A stretch of 64,000 nt of DNA from Methylobacterium sp. Leaf99 (GTDB lineage Bacteria; Pseudomonadota; Alphaproteobacteria; Rhizobiales; Beijerinckiaceae). Numbering within the stretch: the first letter of the stretch is position 1; every line of letters begins with the position of its first letter. Location: NCBI RefSeq assembly GCF_001422375.1, contig NZ_LMMU01000001.1, forward strand, positions 1,548,178 through 1,612,177, read 5' to 3'. Positions 9,001 through 18,926 of this stretch are shown one piece after another. The position numbers and the translations under genes were made by a program. The notes under the pieces were generated by a model that was given only the letters and a program-made list of their open reading frames with translations, made no database searches and was not told the DNA's origin.

Positions 9001-10179
9001 ATGCGCAAGACATCGAAATCAGAGACATCGAAATCAGAGACATCGAAATCAGAGACATCCACGCCCACGACTTCGAAGACACCGACGAAACGCCAGATCC
9101 TGCACGGCTTCGCCGCCCTCGGGGCCGCCGCGTGGTCCACGGGGCAGGCTCCGCACGCCTCGGCTTCCGAGGGCAAGGGCTCTGAAGGCGGCAGCGCAAA
9201 GGCCGGGGCCCTCGCGACGGACTCCTTCCGGGTTCCGACGGAGGACCCCGCCGTGTCCCTCTACGTCCGCAACAAGCGCCCGGCGGGCATGACGGCGTTC
9301 CCGGCCGACAGGATCCTGCTCTACGTCCACGGCGCGACCTACCCGGCCTCGACCTCGTTCGACCTGCCCCTCAACGGGCTCTCGATGATGGACTACCTCG
9401 CCGGCCAGGGCTTCGACGTCTACCTCGTCGATCTGCCGGGCTACGGCTTCTCCGACCGGCCGCACCAGATGAGCGCCCCCGCCGGGGACAACAAGCCGTT
9501 CCTGCGCACGGTCGAGTCCGCCCGCGCCGTGGGCCTCGCCGTCGAGGCCATCCTCAAGCGCCGGGGCGTGGACAAGCTCAACCTCATGGGCTGGTCGTGG
9601 GGCACCTCGACCATGGGGCTCTACACGTCGGAGAACAACGCCAAGGTGAACCGGCTGGTGCTCTACGCGCCGCAATGGCTCGCCACGGCGCCGCTGAACC
9701 TCGGCAACACCGGCCCGCTCGGCGCCTACCGCACCGTGTCGCGGGACAGCGCGAAGGAGCGCTGGCTCAAGGGCGTGCCCGAGGACAAGAAGGCCGGCCT
9801 CATCCCGCCCGGCTGGTTCGAGCAATGGGCCGACGCGACCTTCGCGACGGACACGGTGGGGGCGGCCCGGACCCCGCCGGTCCTGCGCGCGCCCAACGGC
9901 ATCCTCGCCGATTCCCAGGATTACTGGCAGGCCGGCAAGCCGCTCTACGACCCCGGCCTGATCCGGGTGCCGACCCTGGTGATCCACGCGGAATGGGACG
10001 CCGACCTGCCGAGCTATCAGGCGCAGGGGTATTTCACCAAGCTCACCGCCGCGCCCTACAAGCGCTTCGTCGAGCTCGGCGAGGGCACCCACACGGTGAT
10101 GATGGAGAAGAACCGCATGCAGTTCTTCCGCGCCGTGGCGGCCTTCCTCGAAGAAGAGAACCCGACCGCCCTCGAATGA
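9001..10179 (+). CDS. Alpha/beta hydrolase
   Basis: A 392-residue alpha/beta hydrolase. Nucleophile elbow LMGWSWGTS puts the catalytic Ser at 199. Candidate acid D333 (EWDAD) and base H364 (GEGTHTVMM) complete the triad. DLPGYGFSDRPH is the family's loop after strand 4. The N-terminus is odd: MRK, then a TSKSE unit three times, then KRQILHGFAALGAAAWS, which looks like a weak export signal lacking the Tat twin arginine. A start after the repeat cannot be excluded. Substrate unknown. It stands alone between ccdA and the convergent DadA-like gene. Confidence 0.85.
   Translation: MRKTSKSETSKSETSKSETSTPTTSKTPTKRQILHGFAALGAAAWSTGQAPHASASEGKGSEGGSAKAGALATDSFRVPTEDPAVSLYVRNKRPAGMTAFPADRILLYVHGATYPASTSFDLPLNGLSMMDYLAGQGFDVYLVDLPGYGFSDRPHQMSAPAGDNKPFLRTVESARAVGLAVEAILKRRGVDKLNLMGWSWGTSTMGLYTSENNAKVNRLVLYAPQWLATAPLNLGNTGPLGAYRTVSRDSAKERWLKGVPEDKKAGLIPPGWFEQWADATFATDTVGAARTPPVLRAPNGILADSQDYWQAGKPLYDPGLIRVPTLVIHAEWDADLPSYQAQGYFTKLTAAPYKRFVELGEGTHTVMMEKNRMQFFRAVAAFLEEENPTALE
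9009..9053 (+). repeat. 15-bp in-frame tandem repeat, 3 copies
   Basis: Three exact copies of GACATCGAAATCAGA, followed by the start of a fourth, encode a TSKSE unit three times at the N-terminus of the hydrolase. As 15 is a multiple of 3, copy-number change would alter length without breaking the frame. Confidence 0.95.
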
Positions 10180-10194
10180 GACCCTGGGACAACC

Positions 10195-11487
10195 CTACAA
10201 GCGCGGCCAGCGCAGCAGGCGCTCGGGGGAGAAGGGCTCCAGGGGCAGGCGCGGGGGCCGGCCGGTGGCGAGGTCGGCGACGATCTGGCCGGTGACCGGT
10301 CCCGTCGACAGGCCGATATGGCCGTGCCCGAATGCGAAGATCAGGCCCGGATGCCGCGGCGCCCGGCCGATCACCGGCAGGCCGTCGGGGGTGGACGGGC
10401 GGGCCCCGAGCCAGGGCTGGTTGTCGAGGGGGCCGCCGAGGCGCAGGGTGCCCATGGCCTCCCGCGCGGCCGCCTCGATCTGGATGTGATCGGGCGGCGC
10501 GTCGCGGGCGTCGAGCTCGACGCCGGACAGGACCCGCACCCGGGCCTCGCCCATGGGCGCCAGGATCGAGCCCGCCCCCGTGTCGAGGATGGGCCGGGTC
10601 AGGGGCGGGCTGTCGGGATGCAGGGCGTAGTGGCGGTGGTAGCCGCGCTCGGCCGCGAAGGCGAAGCGGTAGCCCAAGGGCCGGGCGATGTCGGCCGACG
10701 CCGCCCCCGCCGCGAGGACGACTTGGCGGGCGAAGACCGGTCCGGCCTCGACGTCGATGCGCCAGCCCTCCGCCTCCGGCGCGAGGCCGCGGGTCGCGGC
10801 GCGGATCGTGCGGCCGCCGAGGCCGGCGAACAGGGCGGCGCAGGCCTCGACCAGGGCGCCCGGATCGCCGACGCTGCCCGTCTCCGGCAGGAGCATGGCC
10901 CGGGCGAACGGGCGCACCAGGGCCGGTTCGAGGTCGCGCAGGCCCGGCCCGTCGAGGAGGTCCATCGCCACGCCGTGCTCGGCCAGGATCGCCCGCTCCA
11001 GGGCGGCCGCGGCAAAGGCTTCGTCCGTCCGGTAGGCCTTGATCCAGCCCGTGCGCTTCAGGAGATGCGTCGTGCCGGCCCGGGCGGCGAGGCGCTCGTG
11101 CTCGGTATAGGCGGCGCTGGTGAGGGGCAGGAGCGCCCCCGCGGCCCGGCGCCAGGCCGAGGTGCGGGCGGCGGCGAGGAAGTGCACGGTCCAGGGCAGC
11201 ACCCGCGGGAGATGGGTGTAGCGCAGGCGCAAGGCCCGGTCGGCGTTGCGCAGGTAGGCCGGCAGCTTGCCCCACAGGGCCGGCCCGGCCATGGGCAGGA
11301 TCGAGCCGCGGCTGATCACGCCGGCATTGCCGAACGAGGTCCGGGCCCGGGCCTCCCCCGGATCGAGGAGGACCACGTCGAGGCCGCGCTCCCGCAGGGC
11401 GATGGCCGAGGCGAGGCCGACCATGCCGCCCCCGATCACCGCGACGTCGCAGGAGTCCCCGGCGGTCGTTGCGTGCTGCTCACTCAT
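10195..11487 (-). CDS. FAD-dependent D-amino-acid dehydrogenase-like oxidoreductase
   Basis: A 430-residue DAO/DadA-family flavoprotein. The dinucleotide-binding fold begins at residue 14 with VAVIGGGMVGLASAIALRERG, followed by VVLLDPG. RTSFGNAGVIS is close to the conserved SFGNAG motif of DadA proteins. The C-terminal motif GLPVIGRAPRHPGLIFAFGHGHIGLSTGPVTG is the second FAD contact. It probably deaminates a D-amino acid and passes electrons to the respiratory chain; the substrate cannot be read. The start is ATG 11487 (MSEQHATTAG); the frame extends upstream without homologous sequence. It is transcribed in the same direction as dctA but separated from it by a terminator. Confidence 0.85.
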   Translation of the reverse strand: MSEQHATTAGDSCDVAVIGGGMVGLASAIALRERGLDVVLLDPGEARARTSFGNAGVISRGSILPMAGPALWGKLPAYLRNADRALRLRYTHLPRVLPWTVHFLAAARTSAWRRAAGALLPLTSAAYTEHERLAARAGTTHLLKRTGWIKAYRTDEAFAAAALERAILAEHGVAMDLLDGPGLRDLEPALVRPFARAMLLPETGSVGDPGALVEACAALFAGLGGRTIRAATRGLAPEAEGWRIDVEAGPVFARQVVLAAGAASADIARPLGYRFAFAAERGYHRHYALHPDSPPLTRPILDTGAGSILAPMGEARVRVLSGVELDARDAPPDHIQIEAAAREAMGTLRLGGPLDNQPWLGARPSTPDGLPVIGRAPRHPGLIFAFGHGHIGLSTGPVTGQIVADLATGRPPRLPLEPFSPERLLRWPRL

Positions 11488-11650
11488 GCGACGGCATCGT
11501 TCCCATTCCGGATGAAGGCGCAGGCCGCGGGCCCCTCGGGGCCGGCGCCATGCAAGACCGCGGCCTCCTATCGCGGGCGCGGGGGCCGGGGACAAGGCCA
11601 CCTGAGCACGCACGACCGCCCCGGCCCGCCCGCGTCGGCAAAGGCCCACG

Positions 11651-11682
11651 AAAAAACCCTCCGGCGCGGGGCGCCGAAGGGT
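11651..11682 (-). terminator. Rho-independent terminator of dctA
   Basis: Read on the minus strand, ACCCTTCGGCGCC pairs with GGCGCCGGAGGGT-type sequence around a short C-rich loop (one mismatch) and is followed by a run of six T. It lies about 30 bp past the dctA stop. Confidence 0.85.
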
Positions 11683-11712
11683 CGAGGACCGGTCAGACCG
11701 GACAATGCTGGG

Positions 11713-13056
11713 TTACTCGGCCGCCTGGAGGACGGGCAGCTCGGAATCGAGGGGCATCGGGTTGCCGCCGAGCGCCGCCGCGAGCTTGACGTCGTCGACC
11801 TCGCCCTCCCAGCGGGCGACGACGATGCAGGCCACCGCGTTGCCGATGAAGTTGGTCAGCGCGCGGCACTCGGACATGAAGCGGTCGACGCCGAGGATGA
11901 GCGCCATGCCCACCACCGGCACGGAGGGGACCACCGCGAGGGTCGCCGCCAGGGTGATGAAGCCCGAGCCGGTGACGCCGGCCGCCCCCTTGGAGGACAG
12001 CATCGCCACGAGGAGCAGGAGGCCCTGCTCGCCGTAGGTCAGCGGCGTGTCCGTGGCCTGGGCGATGAACAAAGCCGCCATGGTCATGTAGATGTTGGTG
12101 CCGTCGAGGTTGAACGAGTAGCCCGTGGGCACGACGAGGCCGACGACGGGCTTCGAGCAGCCGGCGCGCTCCATCTTCTCCAGCAGCGAGGGCAGCGCGG
12201 ATTCGGACGACGAGGTGCCGAGCACCAGCAGCAGCTCTTCCTTGATGTAGCGGATGAGCTTGAGGATCGAGAAGCCGTTGTAGCGCGCCACCAGGCCGAG
12301 GACGCCGAGCACGAAGATCGCCGAGGTCAGGTAGAACGCGCCGACGAGGTAGGCGAGGTTGGCGAGCGACGCGATGCCGTACTTGCCGATGGTGAAGGCC
12401 ATGGCGCCGAAGGCGCCGATGGGGGCGACCTTCATGATGATGTTGACGACGCCGAAGATGGCCTCCGACAGCACCTTGATGATGTCGAGCACCGGCTTGC
12501 CGCGGTCGCCCAGGAACGCGAGGCCGAAGCCGAACAGCACCGAGAAGAACAGCACCTGCAGGATCTCGCCGCCCGCGAACGCCCCCACCGCCGTCGACGG
12601 GATGATGTTCATGAGGAAGTCGGTGATCGTCTGCGTCTTCGCCTTGTCGGCGTACATGGCGATCGACTTCGGATCGAGGGATTTGGGATCGATGTGCATC
12701 CCTGAGCCCGGCTGGACGAGGTTCGCCACGATCAACCCGACGATGAGGGCCAGGGTCGAGAAGGTGATGAAGTAGATGAGCGCCTTGCCGCCGACGCGGC
12801 CGACCTTCTCGAGGTTGGTCATGCCGGCGATGCCGGAGACCACCGTGAGGAAGATCACCGGCGCGATGATCATCTTGACGAGCTTGATGAAGGCGTCACC
12901 GAGCGGCTTCATGTCCGCGCCGACCTGCGGGTAGAAGTGGCCCAGGGTGATGCCGATGGCGACGGCGACGAGGACCTGGAAGTACAGGGTCCGGTACAGG
13001 GGCTTGGGCTTGGCGGGCGGATGCGGGGCGGTGAGCGGTGATGGTACGGCAGCCAT
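11713..13056 (-). CDS. dctA: C4-dicarboxylate transporter DctA
   Basis: A 447-residue dicarboxylate/amino acid:cation symporter. After [21 protein letters not shown] come the family motifs [22 protein letters not shown], the Ser-rich [15 protein letters not shown] reentrant loop, NLDGTNIYM, and [20 protein letters not shown]. It imports succinate, fumarate and malate with cations. The start is ATG 13056, preceded by GGGAGAA at good spacing; longer readings have no family-like sequence. The dctBD two-component pair is divergent, and the shared control region holds a sigma-54 promoter oriented into this gene. Confidence 0.95.
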   Translation of the reverse strand: MAAVPSPLTAPHPPAKPKPLYRTLYFQVLVAVAIGITLGHFYPQVGADMKPLGDAFIKLVKMIIAPVIFLTVVSGIAGMTNLEKVGRVGGKALIYFITFSTLALIVGLIVANLVQPGSGMHIDPKSLDPKSIAMYADKAKTQTITDFLMNIIPSTAVGAFAGGEILQVLFFSVLFGFGLAFLGDRGKPVLDIIKVLSEAIFGVVNIIMKVAPIGAFGAMAFTIGKYGIASLANLAYLVGAFYLTSAIFVLGVLGLVARYNGFSILKLIRYIKEELLLVLGTSSSESALPSLLEKMERAGCSKPVVGLVVPTGYSFNLDGTNIYMTMAALFIAQATDTPLTYGEQGLLLLVAMLSSKGAAGVTGSGFITLAATLAVVPSVPVVGMALILGVDRFMSECRALTNFIGNAVACIVVARWEGEVDDVKLAAALGGNPMPLDSELPVLQAAE

Positions 13057-13205
13057 GGGGGCGTTCTCCCGGTTCGACGTTGCGGGTGTCGGTTGGGAGG
13101 CGGGGTTGGCCCCGGCTCCGTCCGATCCTGGTGTTGGCCGGCGGGTCTCTCCCCCCGGTACCCAGCCCTGCCGTGGATGCAGGCCTGCGTTTCGCTTACC
13201 GAATG

Positions 13206-13220
13206 GCAACCGGCATGCCA
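13206..13220 (-). promoter_or_regulatory. Sigma-54 promoter of dctA
   Basis: On the minus strand the sequence is TGGCATG-CCGG-TTGC, matching the sigma-54 -24/-12 consensus TGGCACG-N4-TTGC with one mismatch and exact spacing. It directs transcription into dctA, giving a leader of about 140 nt. Confidence 0.85.
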
Positions 13221-13246
13221 GCCCGGGAACCAATCTAATATTTCGT

Positions 13247-13259
13247 TAACACGTTGATT
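13247..13259 (-). promoter_or_regulatory. IHF binding site
   Basis: The minus strand reads AATCAACGTGTTA, an exact match to the IHF consensus WATCAANNNNTTR. It sits between the activator palindrome and the sigma-54 promoter, where IHF normally bends DNA so that the upstream activator can touch the polymerase. Confidence 0.75.
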
Positions 13260-13336
13260 CGAGGCCGATTTTTCCGATGCCGCCCGCCCGATCGCCCGAC
13301 CCCGATCCGAGAACCCGCACCCGGCCGGAGAAAGCC

Positions 13337-13352
13337 GTGCGGAAATCCGCAC
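13337..13352. promoter_or_regulatory. Probable DctD upstream activator site
   Basis: A perfect inverted repeat, GTGCGGA-AA-TCCGCAC, lies about 117 bp upstream of the -24 element and 13 bp before the dctB start. Position and symmetry fit an enhancer-binding-protein site. Assignment to DctD is inferred from the neighbouring gene. Confidence 0.75.
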
Positions 13353-13365
13353 GCCGCCACGCCCG

Positions 13366-15264
13366 ATGAGGACGGCCCCTCCCGATCCCGCCACGCCCCG
13401 TCCGGGGCGGCGGCGGGGCCTCGTCCTCGTGGCGAGCCTCGCCGCGATGCTCCTGGCCGCCTGGATCGCCGGGCGGGCGGCCGAGCGCTGGGCGCTGGCA
13501 GACCTGCGCCGCACGGCGCACGCGACCCTGGCGCTCCAGGTCGCGGCGCTCCAGGCCGAGATGCAGAAGCAGGCCTCCCTGCCGCTGGCCCTGGCGGCGG
13601 ACCCGGAGATCGCGGCGGTGGCGGGCGCGTCCCTGTCGCAGGACCTCGTCGAACGGGTGAACCGGCGCCTCGCCCAGGTGGCGGCGGCCACGGGGGCGGC
13701 GGTGATCTACGTCATCCGCCCCGACGGCATCACCGTGGCGGCGAGCAACGCCGGGGCCGAGCGCAGCTTCGTCGGCCGGGACTACGCCTTCCGGCCGTAT
13801 TTCCGGCAGGCGGTGGCCACGGGCGCCGGATCGCAGTTCGCGCTGGGCACCGTCAGCGGCCGGGCCGGTCTCTACCTCTCGCGAAAGATCGCCGGCACCG
13901 GCGGCGTCGTGGTGGTCAAGATCGAGTTCGACGGGGTCGAGGCCGCGTGGCGGGCGGGCGGCGACGGGGTGTTCGTGGCCGATTCCCGCGGCATCGTCCT
14001 CGTGGCGAGCGATCCGGCCTGGCACTTCTCGACCCTGCGCCGCATCGACGAGGACGAGCGCCGCCGCATCCGCGAGGCCCTGGAATTCGGGGCGGCGCCC
14101 CTGGCCGAGATGCCGCTCCATCCCATTCCGGGCGCCCCCGACCGCGTGCGGGTCGGCCGGGGCGCGTCACCGGCGCGGCCGGCCCTGGCCCTCGACGCCG
14201 CGATCCCGGGGACGGACTGGCGGCTCCACACCCTGACGCCGCTGGGCGGCGCGGTGGAGCGCGAGCGGGTGCAGGCCTGGATCATCGCCGCCCTCGTCAC
14301 CGGCCTCGCCTGCCTCGGGCTCGCCACCCTGGCCGACCGGCGCCGGCACCAGCGCCGGCGCCTCGCCGAGGCCTCGGCCCGCCGGGAGGAGCTCGAGGCT
14401 TGCGTGCGCGAGCGGACCCGGGAGCTCACGGACGCCAACCGGATGCTGCGCCTCGAGATCGAGGAGCGCCGGCGGGCGGAGGCCGAGCGCGAGCGCGTCG
14501 AAGCCGAGCGCGCGCGGATCGAAGCCGAGCGCGAGCGCCTGGGCCGCGAACTCGCCCAGGCCGGCCGCCTCGCGGCCCTCGGCCAGTTCGCCGCCAGCAT
14601 GGCCCACGAGATCAACCAGCCGCTGGCCGCCATCCGCGCCTACGCCGACAACGCCGCGATCCTGATGCAGCGCGGCCGCACCGCGGAGGCGGCCGAGAAC
14701 ACCGTCGCCATCGGCCGGCTCACGGACCGCATCGGCGGCCTCACCCGCCAGTTGAAGGGCTTCGCGAGGCGGGCCTCGCCCCGGCGCGAGCCGGTGCCCC
14801 TGGACGCGATCCTGCGCAACGGCCTCGAACTGGTGGAGGCGCGCGCCCGCGGCGCCGGCATCCCCGTCGTGGTCGAGGTCCCCCGCACCGACCTCCACGT
14901 CCTCGGCGACGGGCCGCGCCTGGAACAGGTGCTGGTCAACCTGCTGCAGAACGCCCTCGACGCCGTCGCCGGCCGCCCCGACCCGAGGGTGACCCTCCGG
15001 GTGAGCGAGGACGGCGACCGCGTCGGGATCGCGGTGCACGACACCGGCCCGGGCCTGCCCGAGGCCTTGCGTGCGCAGGTGTTCGATGCCTTCTTCACCA
15101 CCAAGACGGACGGCCTCGGCCTCGGCCTCGCCATCGCCCGCGGCATCGCCGAGGATTGCGGGGGCAGCCTGACGGCGGGCGACGATCCGGCGGGGGGCGC
15201 CGTCTTCCGCCTGGATCTCGCCGGGGCGACCAGGACGGCCGGGCACGGGGAGGCGGGGCGTTGA
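13366..15264 (+). CDS. dctB: C4-dicarboxylate sensor histidine kinase DctB
   Basis: A 632-residue membrane kinase. A first membrane helix (about residues 18-38) is followed by a periplasmic sensor of about 265 residues with family-like [17 protein letters not shown] and [13 protein letters not shown] second helix lies near 305-322, and a highly charged coiled coil spans roughly 330-395. The HisKA motif [21 protein letters not shown] places the phospho-acceptor at H414. The ATPase has [16 protein letters not shown] and GLGLGLAIA. It senses external dicarboxylates and phosphorylates DctD, whose start overlaps its stop by 4 nt. Confidence 0.94.
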   Translation: MRTAPPDPATPRPGRRRGLVLVASLAAMLLAAWIAGRAAERWALADLRRTAHATLALQVAALQAEMQKQASLPLALAADPEIAAVAGASLSQDLVERVNRRLAQVAAATGAAVIYVIRPDGITVAASNAGAERSFVGRDYAFRPYFRQAVATGAGSQFALGTVSGRAGLYLSRKIAGTGGVVVVKIEFDGVEAAWRAGGDGVFVADSRGIVLVASDPAWHFSTLRRIDEDERRRIREALEFGAAPLAEMPLHPIPGAPDRVRVGRGASPARPALALDAAIPGTDWRLHTLTPLGGAVERERVQAWIIAALVTGLACLGLATLADRRRHQRRRLAEASARREELEACVRERTRELTDANRMLRLEIEERRRAEAERERVEAERARIEAERERLGRELAQAGRLAALGQFAASMAHEINQPLAAIRAYADNAAILMQRGRTAEAAENTVAIGRLTDRIGGLTRQLKGFARRASPRREPVPLDAILRNGLELVEARARGAGIPVVVEVPRTDLHVLGDGPRLEQVLVNLLQNALDAVAGRPDPRVTLRVSEDGDRVGIAVHDTGPGLPEALRAQVFDAFFTTKTDGLGLGLAIARGIAEDCGGSLTAGDDPAGGAVFRLDLAGATRTAGHGEAGR

Positions 15265-16628
15265 GCGAGGCAGCGGAGGGGCGGCCGTCGCCCGAGCGGG
15301 TGGTCTTCATCGACGACGAGGCGGATGTCCGCCGGGCCAACCGCCAGAGCCTCGAACTCGACGGCTTCACCGTCGAGACCTTCGGGGCCGCCGGGCCGGC
15401 CCTGGCCGCGATCCTGGCCGATCCGCCCGGCCTCGTGGTCACGGACGTGCGCCTGCCGGACCTCGACGGCGTCGCCCTGTTCGCGCGCCTGCGCGCCCTC
15501 GACCCCGATCTCCCCGTCATCCTCATCACCGGCCACGGCGACATCCGCATGGCGGTGGGCGCCATGCGCGACGGGGCCTACGATTTCCTCGCCAAGCCCT
15601 ACCCGGCCGAGGCCCTGATGGCGTCGGCGCGCCGGGCCCTGGAGCGGCGGCGCCTCGTCCTCGAGAATCGGGCCCTGCGGGCGACCCTCGACGCGGCGGT
15701 GGAGGAGGACCCCGCCTTCCTCGGGGTCTCCCCCGAGATGGTGCGCCTGCGCGGCCTCGTGCGCGAGGTGGCGAACGCCGATGTCGACGTGCTCGTGTTC
15801 GGCGAGACCGGCTCGGGCAAGGAGGTGGTGGCGAGCGCCCTGCACCGCTGGAGCCGGCGGGCGCGGCGCAACTTCGTGGCGATGAATTGCGGGGCGCTGC
15901 CCGACAGCGTCGTCGAGAGCGAGCTGTTCGGCCACGAGGCCGGGGCCTTCACCGGCGCCCTCAAGCGCCGGGTCGGGCGCATCGAGCACGCGCAGGGCGG
16001 CACCCTGTTCCTCGACGAAATCGAGAGCATGCCGCTCAACCTGCAGGTGAAGCTCCTGCGCGTCCTGCAGGAGCGGGTCGTGGAGCCCCTCGGCACCAAT
16101 GAAATCCGCGCCATCGACATGCGGGTGGTGGCGGCCACCAAGGTCGATCTCGGCCAGGCGGCGGCCCAGGGCACGTTTCGCGACGATCTCTATCACCGGC
16201 TCAACGTCATCACGATCCAGATCCCGCCCCTGCGCGACCGGCGCGAGGACGTGATGCTGCTGTTCCAGGAGTTCCTGACCCGGGCCGCCGCCCGCTTCGG
16301 CCGCGAGGCGCCCCCGGTCACGCCGGCCGTGCGCGAGTACCTGCGCCGCCACGACTGGCCCGGCAACGTGCGCGAACTCGGCCACTTCGCCGAACGCCAC
16401 GCCCTCGGTCTCGGCCGGCCCGAGGCGGCCCCGCCCGGGGCCGCCGGGACCGCCACCCTCGGGACCCTCGCCGAGCAGGTCGACCGGTTCGAGCGCGGCC
16501 TCATCCGCGAGGAACTGTTCATGGCCGGCGGCGACGTGCGCCTCGCCGCCGAATCCCTCGGCACCCCGCGAAAGACCCTCTACGACAAGATCGCCCGCCA
16601 CGGCCTCACCCCGACGGATTACCGCTAG
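15261..16628 (+). CDS. dctD: Sigma-54-dependent response regulator DctD
   Basis: A 455-residue NtrC-family activator. The receiver has acidic D18-D19 and phospho-acceptor D62 ([12 protein letters not shown]). The AAA+ domain has Walker A GETGSGKE, the sigma-54 contact loop GAFTGA and [10 protein letters not shown]. The Fis-type HTH ends the protein ([16 protein letters not shown]). The start is TTG 15261 within TTGA overlapping the dctB stop, indicating translational coupling; the only in-frame alternative nearby (GTG 15300) would remove the first strand. It is predicted to activate dctA through the palindrome at 13337. Confidence 0.94.
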   Translation: MSEAAEGRPSPERVVFIDDEADVRRANRQSLELDGFTVETFGAAGPALAAILADPPGLVVTDVRLPDLDGVALFARLRALDPDLPVILITGHGDIRMAVGAMRDGAYDFLAKPYPAEALMASARRALERRRLVLENRALRATLDAAVEEDPAFLGVSPEMVRLRGLVREVANADVDVLVFGETGSGKEVVASALHRWSRRARRNFVAMNCGALPDSVVESELFGHEAGAFTGALKRRVGRIEHAQGGTLFLDEIESMPLNLQVKLLRVLQERVVEPLGTNEIRAIDMRVVAATKVDLGQAAAQGTFRDDLYHRLNVITIQIPPLRDRREDVMLLFQEFLTRAAARFGREAPPVTPAVREYLRRHDWPGNVRELGHFAERHALGLGRPEAAPPGAAGTATLGTLAEQVDRFERGLIREELFMAGGDVRLAAESLGTPRKTLYDKIARHGLTPTDYR

Positions 16629-16650
16629 GTCCGCCCGCCGGGACGCGGAC

Positions 16651-16699
16651 GCTTCCACGCCCTCGGCCGAGACCGCACCCGCCGCGAGGGCGTGGAAGC
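16651..16699. terminator. Long inverted repeat after dctD
   Basis: GCTTCCACGCCCTCG (16651-16665) is repeated in exact inverse at 16685-16699, with a 19-nt loop, 22 bp after dctD. There is no T tract, so it may be a 3' mRNA-stabilising hairpin or factor-dependent terminator rather than an intrinsic one. The remaining gap to 17100 holds no gene; its second half (about 16970-17060) is notably AT-rich and is probably the promoter and leader of the chemoreceptor. Confidence 0.7.
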
Positions 16700-17100
16700 G
16701 GCGTCCTGCGAAATCCGTGCGCCGCGTGAGGAGTCCGGAAACACCGGCCGCCACTGTTCCGCGCCGTGCTTCAGGCCGTGTGTTGCCGAGGCGGCGTCCT
16801 GGTTCAGATCATGTCTTGGTCCAGCCGCGATCCTCGCTGTCATGAAACCGTCAAGACTCGCCCAGTGATTGCTGGTCTTCGGTTCGATGCCACAACCGCC
16901 CCAGTGCTTTCGAGCACACGCCTCGACGCTATGAATTTTTCCAGTCGCGCGGAAATATGCCGCCTAAATTACCCAATCAGCGACTGAATACGACCTGAAT
17001 GACAACTGTATATTTTTAGATCTAATTAATCGAAATTTCATTCGACAAGAATAAAGATTTCCTGTGGTTGCTGCGACGCCGTACCCGAAGGGCCCTGTTC

Positions 17101-18792
17101 ATGAAAGCTTTCAACAATCTCGGTCTTCTAGCAAAGATCGCCATTCCCCTGGTCTTCATGGCGCTGGTCGCGGCCGGCCTCGTCGCCTATGCTCGATCGG
17201 CACTGACGACACTCGCCCATGAGACGCGGGAGATCGCGCAAGTCCAGGCGGCGCGCCAGGCCCACATCCTGAACATGCAGGTTTCCATGACCGAAGCGGC
17301 GGTGCAGAACCGCAATACGCTGGTCGAGGCCGATCTGTCGAAGATGTCCGGCTATCAGGCCAAGCAGGCCGCCGCCATCGCGGCGAGCTACGCGGCGATG
17401 GACCGCCTCGTCGCCCTCGAGGATTCGGCGGAGCGGACGGCGGCCAACAAGAGCCTGCGCGCCGGACTCACGACCTATTACACCGTGCTCGACCGCTCGA
17501 CCGCCCTCGGCGCGAAGGGCGAATCGGCGGCCGGCATGAAGATTTCCCAGGAGGAAGCGGCCCCCCAGCGCGCGAAGATCCGGGAGGAGGCCGAGCGCCG
17601 CGGCGCCATCATCGAGCAGCAGCTCAAGGCGGCGTCCAACGACGCGGAACACCTCGCGGCCTCGTCGACGACCCTCCTCATCGTGTCGGCGACCGGCGGC
17701 CTGCTGGCGGCCATGGGCCTGGCCGCCGCCATCGTCGTGCTGGGGGTGTCGCGGCCGATCGGCCACATGACGGCATCCATGGGCCGGCTCGCCCACGGCG
17801 ACCTCGACATCGCCGTCGAAGGCGTCGAGCGCAAGGACGAGGTCGGCCTGCTCGCCCGCTCCCTCGAAGTGTTCAAGGTCAACGCCGTGACGGCACGCCG
17901 CCTCGCCGCCGAGCAGGAGGCGGAGAACGACGCCAAGATGCGCCGCGCCGAAGTCCTGGACGGCCTGACCAAGCGCTTCGAATCCAACGTCTCCGCCCTG
18001 ACGCAGGGCCTGGCGGGCGCGGCCACGGAGATGGAGGCCACGGCGCAGTCGATGTCCGCCACCGCCGAGCAGGCGATCCACCAGGCGGTGTCCGTGGCGG
18101 GTGCCGCCGAGCAGACCTCCGCCAACGTCCAGACGGTGGCCGCGGCCAGCGAGGAGATGTCGGTCTCGATCCAGGAGATCGTCAGCCAGGTCACGCAATC
18201 CTCCGCCATCGCGGCCCAGGCCGTGGCGGACACGCGCCGGACCGAGACCACGGTGCAGACCCTGGCCGCCGTCGCCGACAGCATCACCGACGTGGTCGCC
18301 ATGATCACGACCATCGCCGGGCAGACCAACCTGCTGGCGCTGAACGCCACCATCGAGGCGGCGCGGGCCGGCGAGGCGGGCCGGGGCTTCGCCGTCGTCG
18401 CCACCGAGGTGAAGGAACTCGCCGGCCAGACGGCCCGGGCCACCGAGGAGATCCGCGCGAAGATCGGCGAGATCCAGGGCGCCACGGGCGAGGTCGTCGC
18501 CGATATCGGGCGGATCGGCCGGACCATCGCGGACATGTCCAACTACTCCGCCGGCATCGCCGCCGCCATGGAGGAGCAGGGTGCCGCCACCCGCGAGATC
18601 GCCCGCAACGTCCAGGAGGCCGCCCAGGGCACCCAGGACGTCACGAGCAACATCGAGCACGTCCGCGTCGGCGCGGGCACCACGGGCGCCGCCGCCACCC
18701 AGGTCCTCGGCGCGGCCAAGGAGCTCTCCCGCTACTCCGAAAGCCTCGGCCACGAGGTCGAGCGCTTCCTGTCCGGCGTGAAGGCGGCCTGA
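17101..18792 (+). CDS. Methyl-accepting chemotaxis protein
   Basis: A 563-residue chemoreceptor. TM1 is at about 12-32, a helical periplasmic sensor of roughly 155 residues follows (four-helix-bundle type), and TM2 is at about 191-215. A HAMP domain ([22 protein letters not shown]) comes next. The signalling hairpin tip [22 protein letters not shown] lies near 408-430, followed by [20 protein letters not shown]. No CheR-tethering pentapeptide is seen at the C-terminus (SGVKAA). The ligand is unknown. ATG 17101 follows GAAGGG; an in-frame upstream codon would add only RRRTRR-type residues. It is a single-gene unit with its own terminator. Confidence 0.93.
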   Translation: MKAFNNLGLLAKIAIPLVFMALVAAGLVAYARSALTTLAHETREIAQVQAARQAHILNMQVSMTEAAVQNRNTLVEADLSKMSGYQAKQAAAIAASYAAMDRLVALEDSAERTAANKSLRAGLTTYYTVLDRSTALGAKGESAAGMKISQEEAAPQRAKIREEAERRGAIIEQQLKAASNDAEHLAASSTTLLIVSATGGLLAAMGLAAAIVVLGVSRPIGHMTASMGRLAHGDLDIAVEGVERKDEVGLLARSLEVFKVNAVTARRLAAEQEAENDAKMRRAEVLDGLTKRFESNVSALTQGLAGAATEMEATAQSMSATAEQAIHQAVSVAGAAEQTSANVQTVAAASEEMSVSIQEIVSQVTQSSAIAAQAVADTRRTETTVQTLAAVADSITDVVAMITTIAGQTNLLALNATIEAARAGEAGRGFAVVATEVKELAGQTARATEEIRAKIGEIQGATGEVVADIGRIGRTIADMSNYSAGIAAAMEEQGAATREIARNVQEAAQGTQDVTSNIEHVRVGAGTTGAAATQVLGAAKELSRYSESLGHEVERFLSGVKAA

Positions 18793-18824
18793 CCGTCCGC
18801 GCCCGAGACCGCCCTCATCAGGGT

Positions 18825-18859
18825 CCCGCCGCATCTGCGAAGATGCGGCGGGCTTTTTT
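18825..18859 (+). terminator. Rho-independent terminator of the chemoreceptor gene
   Basis: CCCGCCGCATC pairs perfectly with GATGCGGCGGG across a 6-nt loop, followed by C and a run of T. Confidence 0.93.
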
Positions 18860-18926
18860 ACGAGAGCGCGGGGGCGGTGCCGCGCCGTCCCTTGACAAGC
18901 CGGGGGATCGGGGCGCCATCGGCCCG

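Noticed and set aside
16707..16721. TGCGAAATCCGTGCG after dctD, similar to the activator palindrome at 13337
   Set aside because: One arm is shifted by a base, so the symmetry is lost, and no sigma-54 promoter follows.
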